A DNA stretch of 64,000 nucleotides from JAVBNT01 sp031551355 (GTDB lineage: Bacteria; Vulcanimicrobiota; CADAWZ01): assembly GCA_031551355.1 (NCBI GenBank), contig JAVBNT010000005.1:37092-101091 (forward strand). Direction: 5' to 3'. Under the pieces are notes generated by a model. It saw only the letters and a program-made list of their open reading frames with translations, did no database searches and was not told the DNA's origin. Position 1 is the first letter of the stretch. The number at the start of each line of letters is the position of its first letter. Below, in pieces: positions 17,501 to 25,413 of the stretch. Both the position numbers and the translations under genes were made by a program.

Positions 17501-19316
17501 TTTCACATGCAGGGCATTTGGGCTCAGATTTTACGGCTGAATCAGAATCACACGATTCTTTTATATTACATTTTTTTACATCAATGCAAAATTTTTCACC
17601 GCAATCACAAGGAAAGTTTTTGACTTTATATTCTTCAAGAATAGAACCGCATTTAGAACAAAGCATAAAATCATTTTTTTCTGGTTTATTGTTTTTATCG
17701 TCTTCTTCTTCGTAAAAATTTTCTTCTTTGCTGTCTTTAAGTAAAAAATAATCATATTTTTGGTTGTTTTCGCGAAATTGCAAAGAAGTACAAGATTGTT
17801 CTAATTTATTATGTTCTATTTCTCCGCAAACAGCTAGCCGACCGCAGTCAGCGCAAACAGCAGCTTCAAAAATTTTTGTTAAATCGTCTGACCTGTCATT
17901 TTCTATAACACCCATGCTTTCTTTTTGGGGAATCAGAAACATCTTCTTGTTATCGCCCAAGGTTATATAAGCGCCCTGTAAAGAGCGCATAAACGTATGA
18001 TAACGCGCTTTCATTAAACTAACTTTATTTTTACTTCCCTGGGCAAAAACAGAAATTAAATCTATAATATTCTGCTCCGTCAAATTCATTTTATTGGCAA
18101 GTTCTTTTATTGTGAAAGGTTCCCGTGCTGTATCACGCAATTTATGATAGACTTTACTTTTTAAAGCAAGTGTGAAAATTTTTTCTTTTATAGTTTTATC
18201 TGTTTCTGTGAAACAATTAATTCTATATTTTTGCAAAATTTCGCTAAATGATTCTTTGCTTGGATTTGCTATTTCCGAGAACAATTCTATTGGAACGTCA
18301 AGCAAATTATTATATATATCATTATCATGTTTTACGGCAACGGAGCGTATAATGTTCTTTTCTTTGAAGTCAGAATTGCAAAGAGTTTTGGCAAATTCTA
18401 CAATATCTTTATTTTCTCCGCCAAGTGTCGCACTTGTAAGGATGTATCTTACATTTTCGGCGGATATTCTTGCCATAAGACGTTTTATAAGCATAGACAT
18501 TTCTATGCCTTTAGCTCCTCTGTAAATATGCGCTTCGTCCAAAACTATAAATTTAAGCTTAGAACTTTGAAAAACTGCTCCATCATTGGGGCGAAGAAGC
18601 ATATATTCAAGCATTGCGTAATTGGTGATCAAAATATGCGGAGGAGATTCTCGCATTTTTTCACGCGATATTACTTCGTTTTTCAAAGGCTTCAGAGATT
18701 TTCCGTATTTGTCTTTGTTAAGATCTGCATATTTTCTTTCAGCTTGCGATTGGTGCTCTTCAGTGTCTCCGCTGTAGAGTCCAAACGTTATTTCAGAATT
18801 GCCTGATTTAAAGATATTGCGCATACGCTTTAGCTGATCATTCGCAAGGGCGTTCATAGGATAAATTATTAAAGCTCGAACTGTACAATCCAAGGTGCCC
18901 CGCTCTTTTTCTGTTAAAAGAGCGTTCAGTATGGGAAACAAAAAACACTCCGTTTTTCCTGAGCCTGTGCCGGTCGTTAAAATAATATTTTCATCTTTCC
19001 CGGCAATTTGCAAAGCTTCTTGTTGATGTGTGTAAAGCGGTCTATGAAGAGGTATTTCGCGATCTTTTTCATCGCAATCTTCTAAAAAACGAAAGCTTTT
19101 GTGAGCTAACCCTTCGGAGATAAGAGTGTCAAGGGTTTTGGAAGTTTCGTATGAATCACCAATTTCTAAATATGGTCCTTTTGAAATAACGCCTTCTTTT
19201 TCAAGTTCATTTTTAAAGAGTTCGTTATACTCTTTATCCGCTATACCGAAAGAGCTGACAAGATAGTCTTTACAAGTTTGTTTTATATTTTCAGAAGCTT
19301 TTATCGGGTTAAACAT
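14580..19316 (-). CDS. druE: Large DEAD/DEAH helicase with C-terminal DUF1998 (DruE-like)
   Basis: A 1578-aa superfamily 2 helicase. Motifs: Q-like LYTHQQEAL (about 94-102), Walker A TGTGSGKTE (115-123), DEAH at 260-263 (FIVLDEAHIYRGAKG), SAT at 295-297, and motif VI QRSGRAGR near 1040, preceded by TTFEMGVDLGSLE. A very long insert (about 470-1000) separates the two RecA lobes and carries several Cys-pair zinc ribbons (CADCGRLAVCG, CSKCGSILEE, CPACEKG, CKKCGKRTVYN). The last about 80 residues are DUF1998 (LYDAVAGGAGQ ... CDCNPSCYACLRNYYNQ). This size and architecture match DruE of Druantia anti-phage systems. It overlaps the upstream 1143-aa gene by 8 bp, the two-gene layout of Druantia type III. 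The helicase/DUF1998 call is firm; the Druantia assignment is by analogy. Confidence 0.85.
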   Translation of the reverse strand: MFNPIKASENIKQTCKDYLVSSFGIADKEYNELFKNELEKEGVISKGPYLEIGDSYETSKTLDTLISEGLAHKSFRFLEDCDEKDREIPLHRPLYTHQQEALQIAGKDENIILTTGTGSGKTECFLFPILNALLTEKERGTLDCTVRALIIYPMNALANDQLKRMRNIFKSGNSEITFGLYSGDTEEHQSQAERKYADLNKDKYGKSLKPLKNEVISREKMRESPPHILITNYAMLEYMLLRPNDGAVFQSSKLKFIVLDEAHIYRGAKGIEMSMLIKRLMARISAENVRYILTSATLGGENKDIVEFAKTLCNSDFKEKNIIRSVAVKHDNDIYNNLLDVPIELFSEIANPSKESFSEILQKYRINCFTETDKTIKEKIFTLALKSKVYHKLRDTAREPFTIKELANKMNLTEQNIIDLISVFAQGSKNKVSLMKARYHTFMRSLQGAYITLGDNKKMFLIPQKESMGVIENDRSDDLTKIFEAAVCADCGRLAVCGEIEHNKLEQSCTSLQFRENNQKYDYFLLKDSKEENFYEEEDDKNNKPEKNDFMLCSKCGSILEEYKVKNFPCDCGEKFCIDVKKCNIKESCDSDSAVKSEPKCPACEKGSLRKFYAGNDALTSAIATSLFEELPKKETTFIESSDIESFENSEPDDIFATDLPVTESKDKRRQFLCFSDSRSEAAYFACYLEKSYEEFLRRRAIYKVLKEGGEIKWDIRDFVKRLIALFDENKTFAEPEEQNSTETSLRNAWIAVLNEMYNARRDTSFTSLGLLKFKYKGDTSRFADNLARKYNIEIRDCQTLLDSLVFDIVLMGALKGKIELTDTEREYIFYSPYQKYVKLCKKSGDVTNISGFASGAKTGTNGGYYKNSRLVRVMDVLKVSEKEANDFLSNYWSKYLASPENQCSLTEGRSGEYLFEADRFEIVINSELYKCKKCGKRTVYNIKNKCINYKCDGILEQTYPNLDSHYLKLYSSPSMSPLHIKEHTGQLERKNQTKYQQWFQEKKISALSCSTTFEMGVDLGSLETVFLRNIPPSPANYIQRSGRAGRSWDSAAFCLTYCKLSSHDFTFYKNPLDMIKGQITAPIFTAENEKIIRRHIYAVAFALFFKENEDVYNRNNADIFLNKNGFERFCSFLNSSPLGLKQMLTKLITEKSLHENLEIESFGWTNELIGEDGILNACVKDYRDIVDFYEKEIKSSKNDLQTKADYERKLKNFRRSPDDNKGKNNLIEFLVRGNILPKYGFPVDTAELHTNSNLNLDGLNLQRDLQLAVSEYAPGSQVVADGKIYTSRYIKKNQFKTQGSDWEISYIAECKCGQMNYSKIENDKNYNCVACNNPVDSSWLKTIEPRKGFIAEKDPKNVSMSRRPEKIYRSEDFYLGDKERKELGSFEFEINNHKIKLLSTSNDSLMTVCKNCFFVCLQCGYTEHGYIKGPSKKIEHYNSLGYKCTKDKLEKRLLSHVFKTDVVKLTFDLYAESLISVLYALLEAMSKELDIERNDIKGIVRGKDIILYDAVAGGAGQVRRLVDKNGENLHKVIKKAVELTENCDCNPSCYACLRNYYNQSNHDKLDRIKASKFLRMF

Positions 19317-22300
19317 CTTTTATACCTGAGAGACTTCCTCCATAGCCCATACGCTCTCTATATTCACTCAGTCCGTCTGACTTAAGAGGCGTAGTGCCAT
19401 ACCGCTCCCATTCACCTTTCTTTTTTCTAAACTCTTTCTTCTCTTTATGTTTAATTCTGGGATTAAAATAACGCCCACTATTTTTTATTCTTTCAATTGT
19501 ATTTTCTGGGCTGGAAGATTTATTTTCCATTGACTTTTTACCTGAGAGACTTCCTCCATAGCCCATACGCTCTCTATATTTTCTCAGTTTGTCGTCCCAC
19601 TCTGATCGGTTTTTCGAGGCCGGTGGTTCGGTTTTTTCCGATGCCTTTTCTTCATAGGCTTCGCCTAGATGACATTCTCCTCTATAGATACAGCTTTTGC
19701 CAAAAATCTCATATTCCTCATCTTCTCCATTATCTATGCTAATGCTGTATTCGTAAAAACCGCTTGGAATTTTGATATGTTCTTTAATATTTTTTTCATT
19801 TGAAAGACACTTCTCTTTTAGAGAAATATCTTTTTTGTCAGCAAGCATAAAGTGATAATGAAGCCAAACTGGAACATCGTCTTTATTTATAAAATCTTCC
19901 GGATTTTCAAGATATAGTGATTGCCCCTTGGTTTTGAATTTGGGAGGATTTTTAAACGTTTCTCTTAAGTAAAAAGTTTTAATAATTTTTCCGTATATAC
20001 ATAAATCTATTTTGTCAATTCCGGACTTTGAAATGTTGCCTAAATCAAATTCAGTTGAAACGTGTTTTGCAATAAACGAGGCTTTTTGCTTTCCTCTTTT
20101 GAGGTTATTATGTAAACGTATACTAATTGATGACGTTTTTGGATGTGTTATAGTTAAAATTGCATGCTGACTTATATCTTTATGCCAGATTAAGGTAACA
20201 TCATTCTTTTCAATAGGCTTTTTGATGTTGCCATTATCAGTTATTTTCCATTTTACAAAAGGAGGATAGATCTCAATTATTCCTCCGTTATAAATACATT
20301 CTACGTTTGCATTTTGAATGATTTGAATTTTTTCCGAAATTTTTTTAGAGTGAATTTTAACATTGCCGCTTAAGGCGTTTTCAGTGTAATAAGGTTTGTC
20401 AAACTCAATTTCAAAATTTTGGATTATGCATAACTTATCAGTAAACATTTCTTCACCGTCAAGAGTTTTTATAGAAATATTATAAATTCCGCTTTCGGTA
20501 TCCTGATCAATAACATCGTCCTGAGTTTCTCCTGACGGAATACTGATTTTGTATGTTCTGTTATTATCTTCATCCTCATCAAACTCATATCCTGACAGCA
20601 AATTAAAGGTGTCGTTAATTGTGACTATTATTGCCCTTGAGTCTGAAGAAATGTTTTTTACTAAAAGATAAAAATTCTTTTTAAATATTTTATAATTTTT
20701 ACCATCTTTATGAAAGACAGCATATTCATTGCAGAAAGTATCAGGTGTTACTAAAATTTTATCGCTTTGATTATCAGAACAAATAATTTTTCCGTTTTTA
20801 ATTATGGCAAAACCTTCGTCTAATGTAAGATAAAACAGCTTTCCAATGTCATAATTTTCAAATTCATAGTCGCATTTTTCAAAATTAAAATCGGCTTTTT
20901 TGTCAGGACAGAATAAAGCATATTCGTCTCCGGGTTTTGAACTTTTTAAAGGATATTCTTTCCCATAACGGAATAAAATTTGTTCTCTAAATAACCGTTT
21001 TTCTGAGTCGAATATTGTTTTGCCGCCTGATAAAATTTCAATTTTCAAATTTAAACTACAAGGATTTGCATGAAGCAAGTTTGATACATTTATTTCTTTG
21101 CCTTCTAAAATATTATTTCCGTAAGTAAAGAGTTCTTGCGTCTCATATACTTTATCATGTAAGTATATTTTTAAATAATAAGAATTATTTACGTCTTTCA
21201 TTTGACTGTCAGGAATGGTCAGATAAATTTCATCGCCTTTAAAAATATATTTGGGATTAATTTTTGCGACGGAATCTGAAATTTCCCGGCTATTTTTTCC
21301 GCGCTTTAAATAAACTTTGTTTGCAAACCATTTATTTAACAGAGAATCAATTCTAGATCCATCTGACATTACTTTGCCATCAAATAAATCTTTTATTTTA
21401 ACTAAAATTTCTTCGGTAAATTTACATGAAAATTCATGCCTGTGCTTTATAAGCTTTTGAATGCCTTGCCGAATATGATATTTGCTTGCATTGTAGAGAG
21501 CTTTAAACTGGTCTATTAATGTGCATATTTCAGATTTGCTTGTTAATATGTCTTGACAATCATAGATTAAATTAAAAAAATTGAATAGATTATATTCCGG
21601 CGCAAGTGCGTGCAATAATATAGTAGAAACGTAGCGGTTTTCGTTATTCTCCGTTATGAAAAATCTTTGGTGAAAAGATATAGATTTTATTATGCTTTCA
21701 GTAACTATTATATAAAAATCTCGAGAATATTCTATCTCGAAGCGTTGAGCAATATAATTCCAAAAACCTTTTTCTTCATTTTCATCCGGCTCTTCAATAT
21801 TTTCTTCGTTGTCTAGCTTCCAATCAAAAGCAAAACAAATAATTGCTAAAGTTAATTTGCTTCGGTCTGTATATGATGTTATGTCGTTCTGTTCATCAAT
21901 AGCTTTTTTTAAGATTTGTTTGGATCTTCCGATGAGCAAGCTTTTATATTTGGTAAGTTCAGGACTGTTTCCTATGATAGGGTTTTTTGCAAAAATCACG
22001 TCAACAATATAATCAAATTTATTCTCAGCGCCTGCTTTTACAGGATAAATTTGCATGTCAGTTTCTGCATCATTTTTGCCGTTTGCGGTTTCAGGAGTAG
22101 AGTTGGAAGTTAGTTCTTCTGCCGTATTACAGATTTCTTTTTCCTCATTCTTATTTTGTAGAGGTGGGGGATTTAAATTATTATAGTTAATAGGAATTAA
22201 CAATTTTATATTAACTTCATCGTCGTGCATTTCGACTTTAGGTTCAAACTGCGCAGAAAGCAATTTTCTGAATAGTGTGTTGAAATTAGATTCAAAGATT

Positions 22301-22740
22301 TTTTGAAGAGCATCTGCTATATATACATTTTCATCTTTTAACGCAAAAGTATAATCTTCGCGTCCGGAATATCTGGTAGGGCGTTTGGGTATTTTTATTT
22401 CTTCATATTTTTGAATTAATTTATTTTTATTTTGTAGTGCTAGGTGGGCAAAATTATTATAGTTAATAGGAACTAACAATTTTATATTAACTTCATCATC
22501 GTGCACCTCGACTTTAGGTTCAAACGCTGTAGAAAGCCATTCTCTGAACAATGTGTTAAAGTCACATTCGAAGAATTTTTGAAGAGCATCTGCTATATAT
22601 ACGTTCTCACCTTTTAATGCAAATGTATAATCTTTACGCCCCTTGCGTTCGCAAGGGAGAGTTCGTATGGGTATCTTTATTTCTTTATACTTTTTAGCGA
22701 GTGGAATAATTTCTAGATCTTTATTAATCTCAGAATTCAT
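19309..22740 (-). CDS. Large partner protein of the DUF1998 helicase (DruH-like candidate)
   Basis: 1143 aa, no enzymatic motif recognised. Residues 17-108 and 109-200 are tandem copies of a 92-residue unit (EIKIP, DYTFALK, ENVYIADALQK, NTLFR, FEPKVE, DDEVNIKL, PINYNN). Residues about 200-480 are helical. From about 540 to 1040 the protein looks beta-rich, with repeated YxIxI and DGExxF-type strands like stacked immunoglobulin-like domains. The C-terminus is charged and carries the peptide YRERMGYGGSLSG twice, the second copy ending four residues before the stop. It is the first gene of the operon. Druantia type III pairs DruE with a large protein of unknown function, DruH; size and position fit, but I cannot confirm homology by eye. 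Translation of the helicase is coupled by an 8-bp overlap. Confidence 0.6.
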   Translation of the reverse strand: MNSEINKDLEIIPLAKKYKEIKIPIRTLPCERKGRKDYTFALKGENVYIADALQKFFECDFNTLFREWLSTAFEPKVEVHDDEVNIKLLVPINYNNFAHLALQNKNKLIQKYEEIKIPKRPTRYSGREDYTFALKDENVYIADALQKIFESNFNTLFRKLLSAQFEPKVEMHDDEVNIKLLIPINYNNLNPPPLQNKNEEKEICNTAEELTSNSTPETANGKNDAETDMQIYPVKAGAENKFDYIVDVIFAKNPIIGNSPELTKYKSLLIGRSKQILKKAIDEQNDITSYTDRSKLTLAIICFAFDWKLDNEENIEEPDENEEKGFWNYIAQRFEIEYSRDFYIIVTESIIKSISFHQRFFITENNENRYVSTILLHALAPEYNLFNFFNLIYDCQDILTSKSEICTLIDQFKALYNASKYHIRQGIQKLIKHRHEFSCKFTEEILVKIKDLFDGKVMSDGSRIDSLLNKWFANKVYLKRGKNSREISDSVAKINPKYIFKGDEIYLTIPDSQMKDVNNSYYLKIYLHDKVYETQELFTYGNNILEGKEINVSNLLHANPCSLNLKIEILSGGKTIFDSEKRLFREQILFRYGKEYPLKSSKPGDEYALFCPDKKADFNFEKCDYEFENYDIGKLFYLTLDEGFAIIKNGKIICSDNQSDKILVTPDTFCNEYAVFHKDGKNYKIFKKNFYLLVKNISSDSRAIIVTINDTFNLLSGYEFDEDEDNNRTYKISIPSGETQDDVIDQDTESGIYNISIKTLDGEEMFTDKLCIIQNFEIEFDKPYYTENALSGNVKIHSKKISEKIQIIQNANVECIYNGGIIEIYPPFVKWKITDNGNIKKPIEKNDVTLIWHKDISQHAILTITHPKTSSISIRLHNNLKRGKQKASFIAKHVSTEFDLGNISKSGIDKIDLCIYGKIIKTFYLRETFKNPPKFKTKGQSLYLENPEDFINKDDVPVWLHYHFMLADKKDISLKEKCLSNEKNIKEHIKIPSGFYEYSISIDNGEDEEYEIFGKSCIYRGECHLGEAYEEKASEKTEPPASKNRSEWDDKLRKYRERMGYGGSLSGKKSMENKSSSPENTIERIKNSGRYFNPRIKHKEKKEFRKKKGEWERYGTTPLKSDGLSEYRERMGYGGSLSGIKDV
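19323..19580 (-). repeat. Exact 42-bp direct repeat at the 3' end of the DruH-like gene
   Basis: The 42 bases at 19323-19364 and 19539-19580 are identical and 216 bp apart, which keeps the reading frame. They encode the repeated C-terminal peptide YRERMGYGGSLSG. Confidence 0.9.
22165..22716 (-). repeat. 276-bp in-frame tandem duplication within the DruH-like gene
   Basis: Two near-identical blocks with a period of 276 bp (for example TTATAGTTAATAGGA at 22181 and at 22457). They encode the two 92-residue N-terminal units. Block limits are approximate. Confidence 0.85.
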
Positions 22741-22815
22741 TAAATATATTCCTCTTCAACTTGATGTGGTTTTAAGAATAGAACGAAATAAAACTAATCA
22801 ATTATTTGTATATAT

Positions 22816-22851
22816 ATTTGACTTTACCACATTCATTTTTATAAGTCAAAT
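22816..22851. promoter_or_regulatory. Inverted repeat upstream of the DruH-like gene
   Basis: ATTTGACTT (22816-22824) and AAGTCAAAT (22843-22851) are perfect 9-bp inverted arms, 76-111 bases upstream of the ATG. A - strand TATAAT lies at 22850-22855, overlapping the right arm, without a clear -35. This is a candidate operator/promoter region. A modest ribosome site (AGAGGA) lies nine bases before the ATG. Confidence 0.4.
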
Positions 22852-22997
22852 TATATAGCTTGGTAAAAATATTTCTATAATATTGGGAAATGGTTTTGGC
22901 GGGGCAACGTTTGATGTTACTATAATGTAAAGCAGTGCAGACTATAGCAATTTTCCAAAACGTATAAGGTATTTTGACTTTGTATCTACTATAGTTG

Positions 22998-23204
22998 GTT
23001 TGGCTTGCTTGTTTTCTTGCCTTTCGCGGGAGGATTCGGGCACCTTAACTCAGTAAATTCTGATCTAATTCCATCAAAATGCATGTCCGAAGCAACGGAG
23101 CCGAACGTAGTGAGCGTAGGAGCGAGTTCGCATTTTGTCTCTTGAATTTGCTGAGATTAAGGTCGATTCTGGAGCGTCTTAGCAAGAAAACAAGCAAACC
23201 AAAC
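22998..23204. mobile_element. Fold-back (MITE-like) element B, right of the defence module
   Basis: 207 bp with 23-bp terminal inverted repeats (22998-23020 and 23182-23204, one mismatch; the left end is GTTTGGCTTGCTTGTTTTCT). Its complement matches element A (14237-14524) along both arms. It lacks the longer central loop of A and carries a different one (GAACGTAGTGAGCGTAGGAG near 23101-23120). It is inverted relative to element A. There is no coding capacity. Confidence 0.72.
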
Positions 23205-23240
23205 CAGTCTACAGGATAGGGATGAATCCTATGTAAGGCT
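23205..23240. repeat. Outer repeat core next to element B
   Basis: CAGTCTACAGGATAGGGATG followed by an ATCCTATGTAAGGCT block corresponds to the inverse of 14204-14237 and to 63771-63803. The core therefore lies on the outer side of both fold-back elements. Nothing recognisable is seen in 23241-23298. Confidence 0.5.
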
Positions 23241-23298
23241 ATTGAGAACTATTACAGCAATTTACCAAAATATAGATGGGTTTTAGATTGCCTTAATG

Positions 23299-23583
23299 CT
23301 AAAAAACTGTTTTACCATAATTTGAACACGTATATGTTTTGCCAAATTGCTTTAAAAAGATGCTTAGGTCAGTTTTTAGTAATAAGTTAAGATATAGCGG
23401 CAGGTTTGTTCTATTGCCGCCAGTGACATGCCTGCACTTGGAATATCGGATTGCCGTTTGCGGCGCTTTGTTTTTGATATAAGCCTTGAAACTGGCGGCA
23501 TTTCTGTTTTCGCCTGCTTTTACCTCTAAAGGAATAATCTCTTGTTCCGTTTTACACGTTTTTGCAGTGATTTTAAGAAAATA
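23299..23583 (-). pseudogene. DUF4143 (AAA-type ATPase C-terminal domain) remnant
   Basis: The - strand frame, open from 23583 to TAG at 23299, reads ...KTEQEIIPLEVKAGENRNAA, SFKAYIKNKAPQTAIRYS and later NLPLYLN. This matches the EIIPxEVKxGEN...SLKxYxxKYxPxxAIRxS end of DUF4143, the PD-(D/E)XK-like tail of the common AAA+ ATPases. The ATPase part and the first half of DUF4143 are absent: a TAA stop lies at 23584-23586, with no start codon upstream. Probably a leftover from turnover at this accessory site. Confidence 0.55.
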
Positions 23584-23717
23584 TTACACATTATTGCAGT
23601 GTTTAAGACATGGTATTTACACATTTTTGACTAAATTTTAGTTGCCGTTACATCTGTAAGAAAATAAACTCCGGAAGGATCTATAAATAAAATATCTGAC
23701 AGAAAACCTGAAAATGT

Positions 23718-24944
23718 TCAATTGCCGAGAATGATTATTCTGTTTGAGTTTGTCCCGCGGCTGTTGTTGTCAATTCCCCAGCAATTTGAGGTTTTGGTGA
23801 AATTTTGGCTGTTTATAATTATCATATGCGGCGTCAGTCCGGCCTGTTTTGCGGCTTGTATGACAAGCTCTTCCATTTTCAGGCCGCCTTTATGAACTTC
23901 GCCGACTTCAAAAGCAATCAGCCCGTTTTTGTTTAATACCCGCTTTAATTCTTTGAACACCCCTGTCATTTTCTCCGTCCACATTTGTGCGCTCTTGTAT
24001 ATGCTTATAGCTATTTTTTCCGGGTCTATTCCGGCAAACCAGCATCTGAGCCAATTATCTGTTTTGTAGTTGACGATATCAAGGAAGGGGGGGGAAGTGA
24101 CAATCAGGTTTACGGAGTTGTCGTTTATTGCCGCCGTATTCTCACAGTCACCGGTTATCAAAACGGCTTTTTTCCCATATTTGCAGATATCATCATCGCT
24201 AATTTCAGCCTTTGGACAGTGACGCATAAGGCTTTTGGTTTTTTTTATGATGATCTTTTTTATATCCCTAAGCGGCGGAATCTGGTTTCTTTTCTCGTTT
24301 ATTTTTATCTGGGATTTTACCGACACCGCCTGGTTGGGCGGCATTGTGTAGACGGAAAAAAAACCGGAGGAATGACCTGTCAGCCTGTTGATGGCCACCA
24401 TTTCTATCCAGTTGTCGATATTGTCAAACTTCCCGTCCGCTTTGCGTTTTTTTATATAACTTTTTAAAGCGCAAATATCATGCAGTGTTTGCGGATGGTA
24501 AAAAACGAGCAATTCTTCGGGGATGTCCGCTGCTGCATCCAGCGGGATTTCGGATATGCGCAGCAATATTTCATTCAGGGCCGGTGGAGTCAGACGCGGT
24601 TTTATCATCGTGACCGAAAGCGGATTTATGTCGCATCCTATTACATTGCGTCCGAGAATAGCCCCTTCTATTAACGTTGTGCCGCGTCCCATAAACGGAT
24701 CATATACGGTATCTCCCGGATCGGTAAGCCTTTCAATAAAGAATTTAGGCAGCAATGGTTTAAAGCAGGCGCGGTATGATATTTCATGCAAAGAAGAAGA
24801 GCATCTTTGTCTGGCTGTCCAGAACTCGTTTTCAAATACGGGTATGCCGTCATCAGTATTGCCGGCAATTGTTTTTTTACCGGTTGCGGATAGTGAGAAG
24901 TTTTCCAGTTCCGTTTTCAGGTTTTTTATTGATTGGCTGTTCAA
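23718..24944 (-). CDS. Site-specific DNA methyltransferase (N4/N6 amino-type)
   Basis: 408 aa from TTG 24944, directly after the bcp stop. A longer frame opening at 25031 lies inside bcp and looks like a shadow. The AdoMet motif I region is VYDPFMGRGTTLIEGAILG (from about residue 81), then GCDINPLS. The catalytic motif TSPPF lies near residue 281, followed by DIVNYKTDNWLRCWF. Motif I precedes motif IV, so this is not the usual beta order. The C-terminal NGLIAFEVGEVH resembles motif V/VI of N4-cytosine enzymes. No restriction endonuclease is adjacent. It may be an orphan methylase, or a modification enzyme linked to the neighbouring defence island. Start uncertain. Confidence 0.75.
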   Translation of the reverse strand: MNSQSIKNLKTELENFSLSATGKKTIAGNTDDGIPVFENEFWTARQRCSSSLHEISYRACFKPLLPKFFIERLTDPGDTVYDPFMGRGTTLIEGAILGRNVIGCDINPLSVTMIKPRLTPPALNEILLRISEIPLDAAADIPEELLVFYHPQTLHDICALKSYIKKRKADGKFDNIDNWIEMVAINRLTGHSSGFFSVYTMPPNQAVSVKSQIKINEKRNQIPPLRDIKKIIIKKTKSLMRHCPKAEISDDDICKYGKKAVLITGDCENTAAINDNSVNLIVTSPPFLDIVNYKTDNWLRCWFAGIDPEKIAISIYKSAQMWTEKMTGVFKELKRVLNKNGLIAFEVGEVHKGGLKMEELVIQAAKQAGLTPHMIIINSQNFTKTSNCWGIDNNSRGTNSNRIIILGN

Positions 24945-24945
24945 C

Positions 24946-25404
24946 TTATTTGTTAAGGAAGTCAAGCACTTCCTGAGCGTTGATGTCGGGACTTGCTTTG
25001 GGGAATACTTTAATAATAATCCCGTTCTCATCGATTATGAATGTCGAACGGACTACTCCAAATGATTTTTTGCCGAACATGGTCTTTTCTTTCCACACTC
25101 CGAATGAATTTATTGCTTCCAGATTCTTGTCTGAAATCAGAGTAAAAGGCAATTCATATTTTTCGATAAATTTTCTGTGTGACTCGGTGCTGTCTTTACT
25201 TATGCCTATAACAGCTATGTCCGAATTTCGGAAACCGTCGTAAGCGGATTTGAAAGCACAGGCCTGTCTTGAGCATCCCGGAGTATTGTCTTTGGGATAG
25301 AAGTATATGACGGTTTTTTTTCCTTTGAAGTCCGAAAGGGACACCGGTTTGTCGTTCTGATCCGGCAGTGTGAACTGAGGGGCAATATCTCCCTGTTTTA
25401 ACAT
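24946..25404 (-). CDS. bcp: Thioredoxin-dependent thiol peroxidase (Bcp/PrxQ)
   Basis: A 152-aa peroxiredoxin of the Bcp/PrxQ class. Peroxidatic C44 (DNTPGCSRQ) and likely resolving C49 lie five residues apart, as in PrxQ. GDIAPQFTLPDQND and the C-terminal STFIIDENGIIIKVFPKASP are canonical. It reduces hydroperoxides, with thioredoxin recycling it. A strong ribosome site (AGGAGGT) precedes ATG 25404. It lies 9 bp downstream of the dicarboxylate symporter and 1 bp upstream of the proposed methyltransferase start, on one strand. Confidence 0.96.
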   Translation of the reverse strand: MLKQGDIAPQFTLPDQNDKPVSLSDFKGKKTVIYFYPKDNTPGCSRQACAFKSAYDGFRNSDIAVIGISKDSTESHRKFIEKYELPFTLISDKNLEAINSFGVWKEKTMFGKKSFGVVRSTFIIDENGIIIKVFPKASPDINAQEVLDFLNK

Positions 25405-25413
25405 ATGTACCTC

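Noticed and set aside
24946..25031. Longer N-terminus for the DNA methyltransferase starting at 25031
   Set aside because: These 29 codons lie wholly inside bcp, and the encoded residues look like a frame shadow. TTG 24944 right after the bcp stop is simpler.
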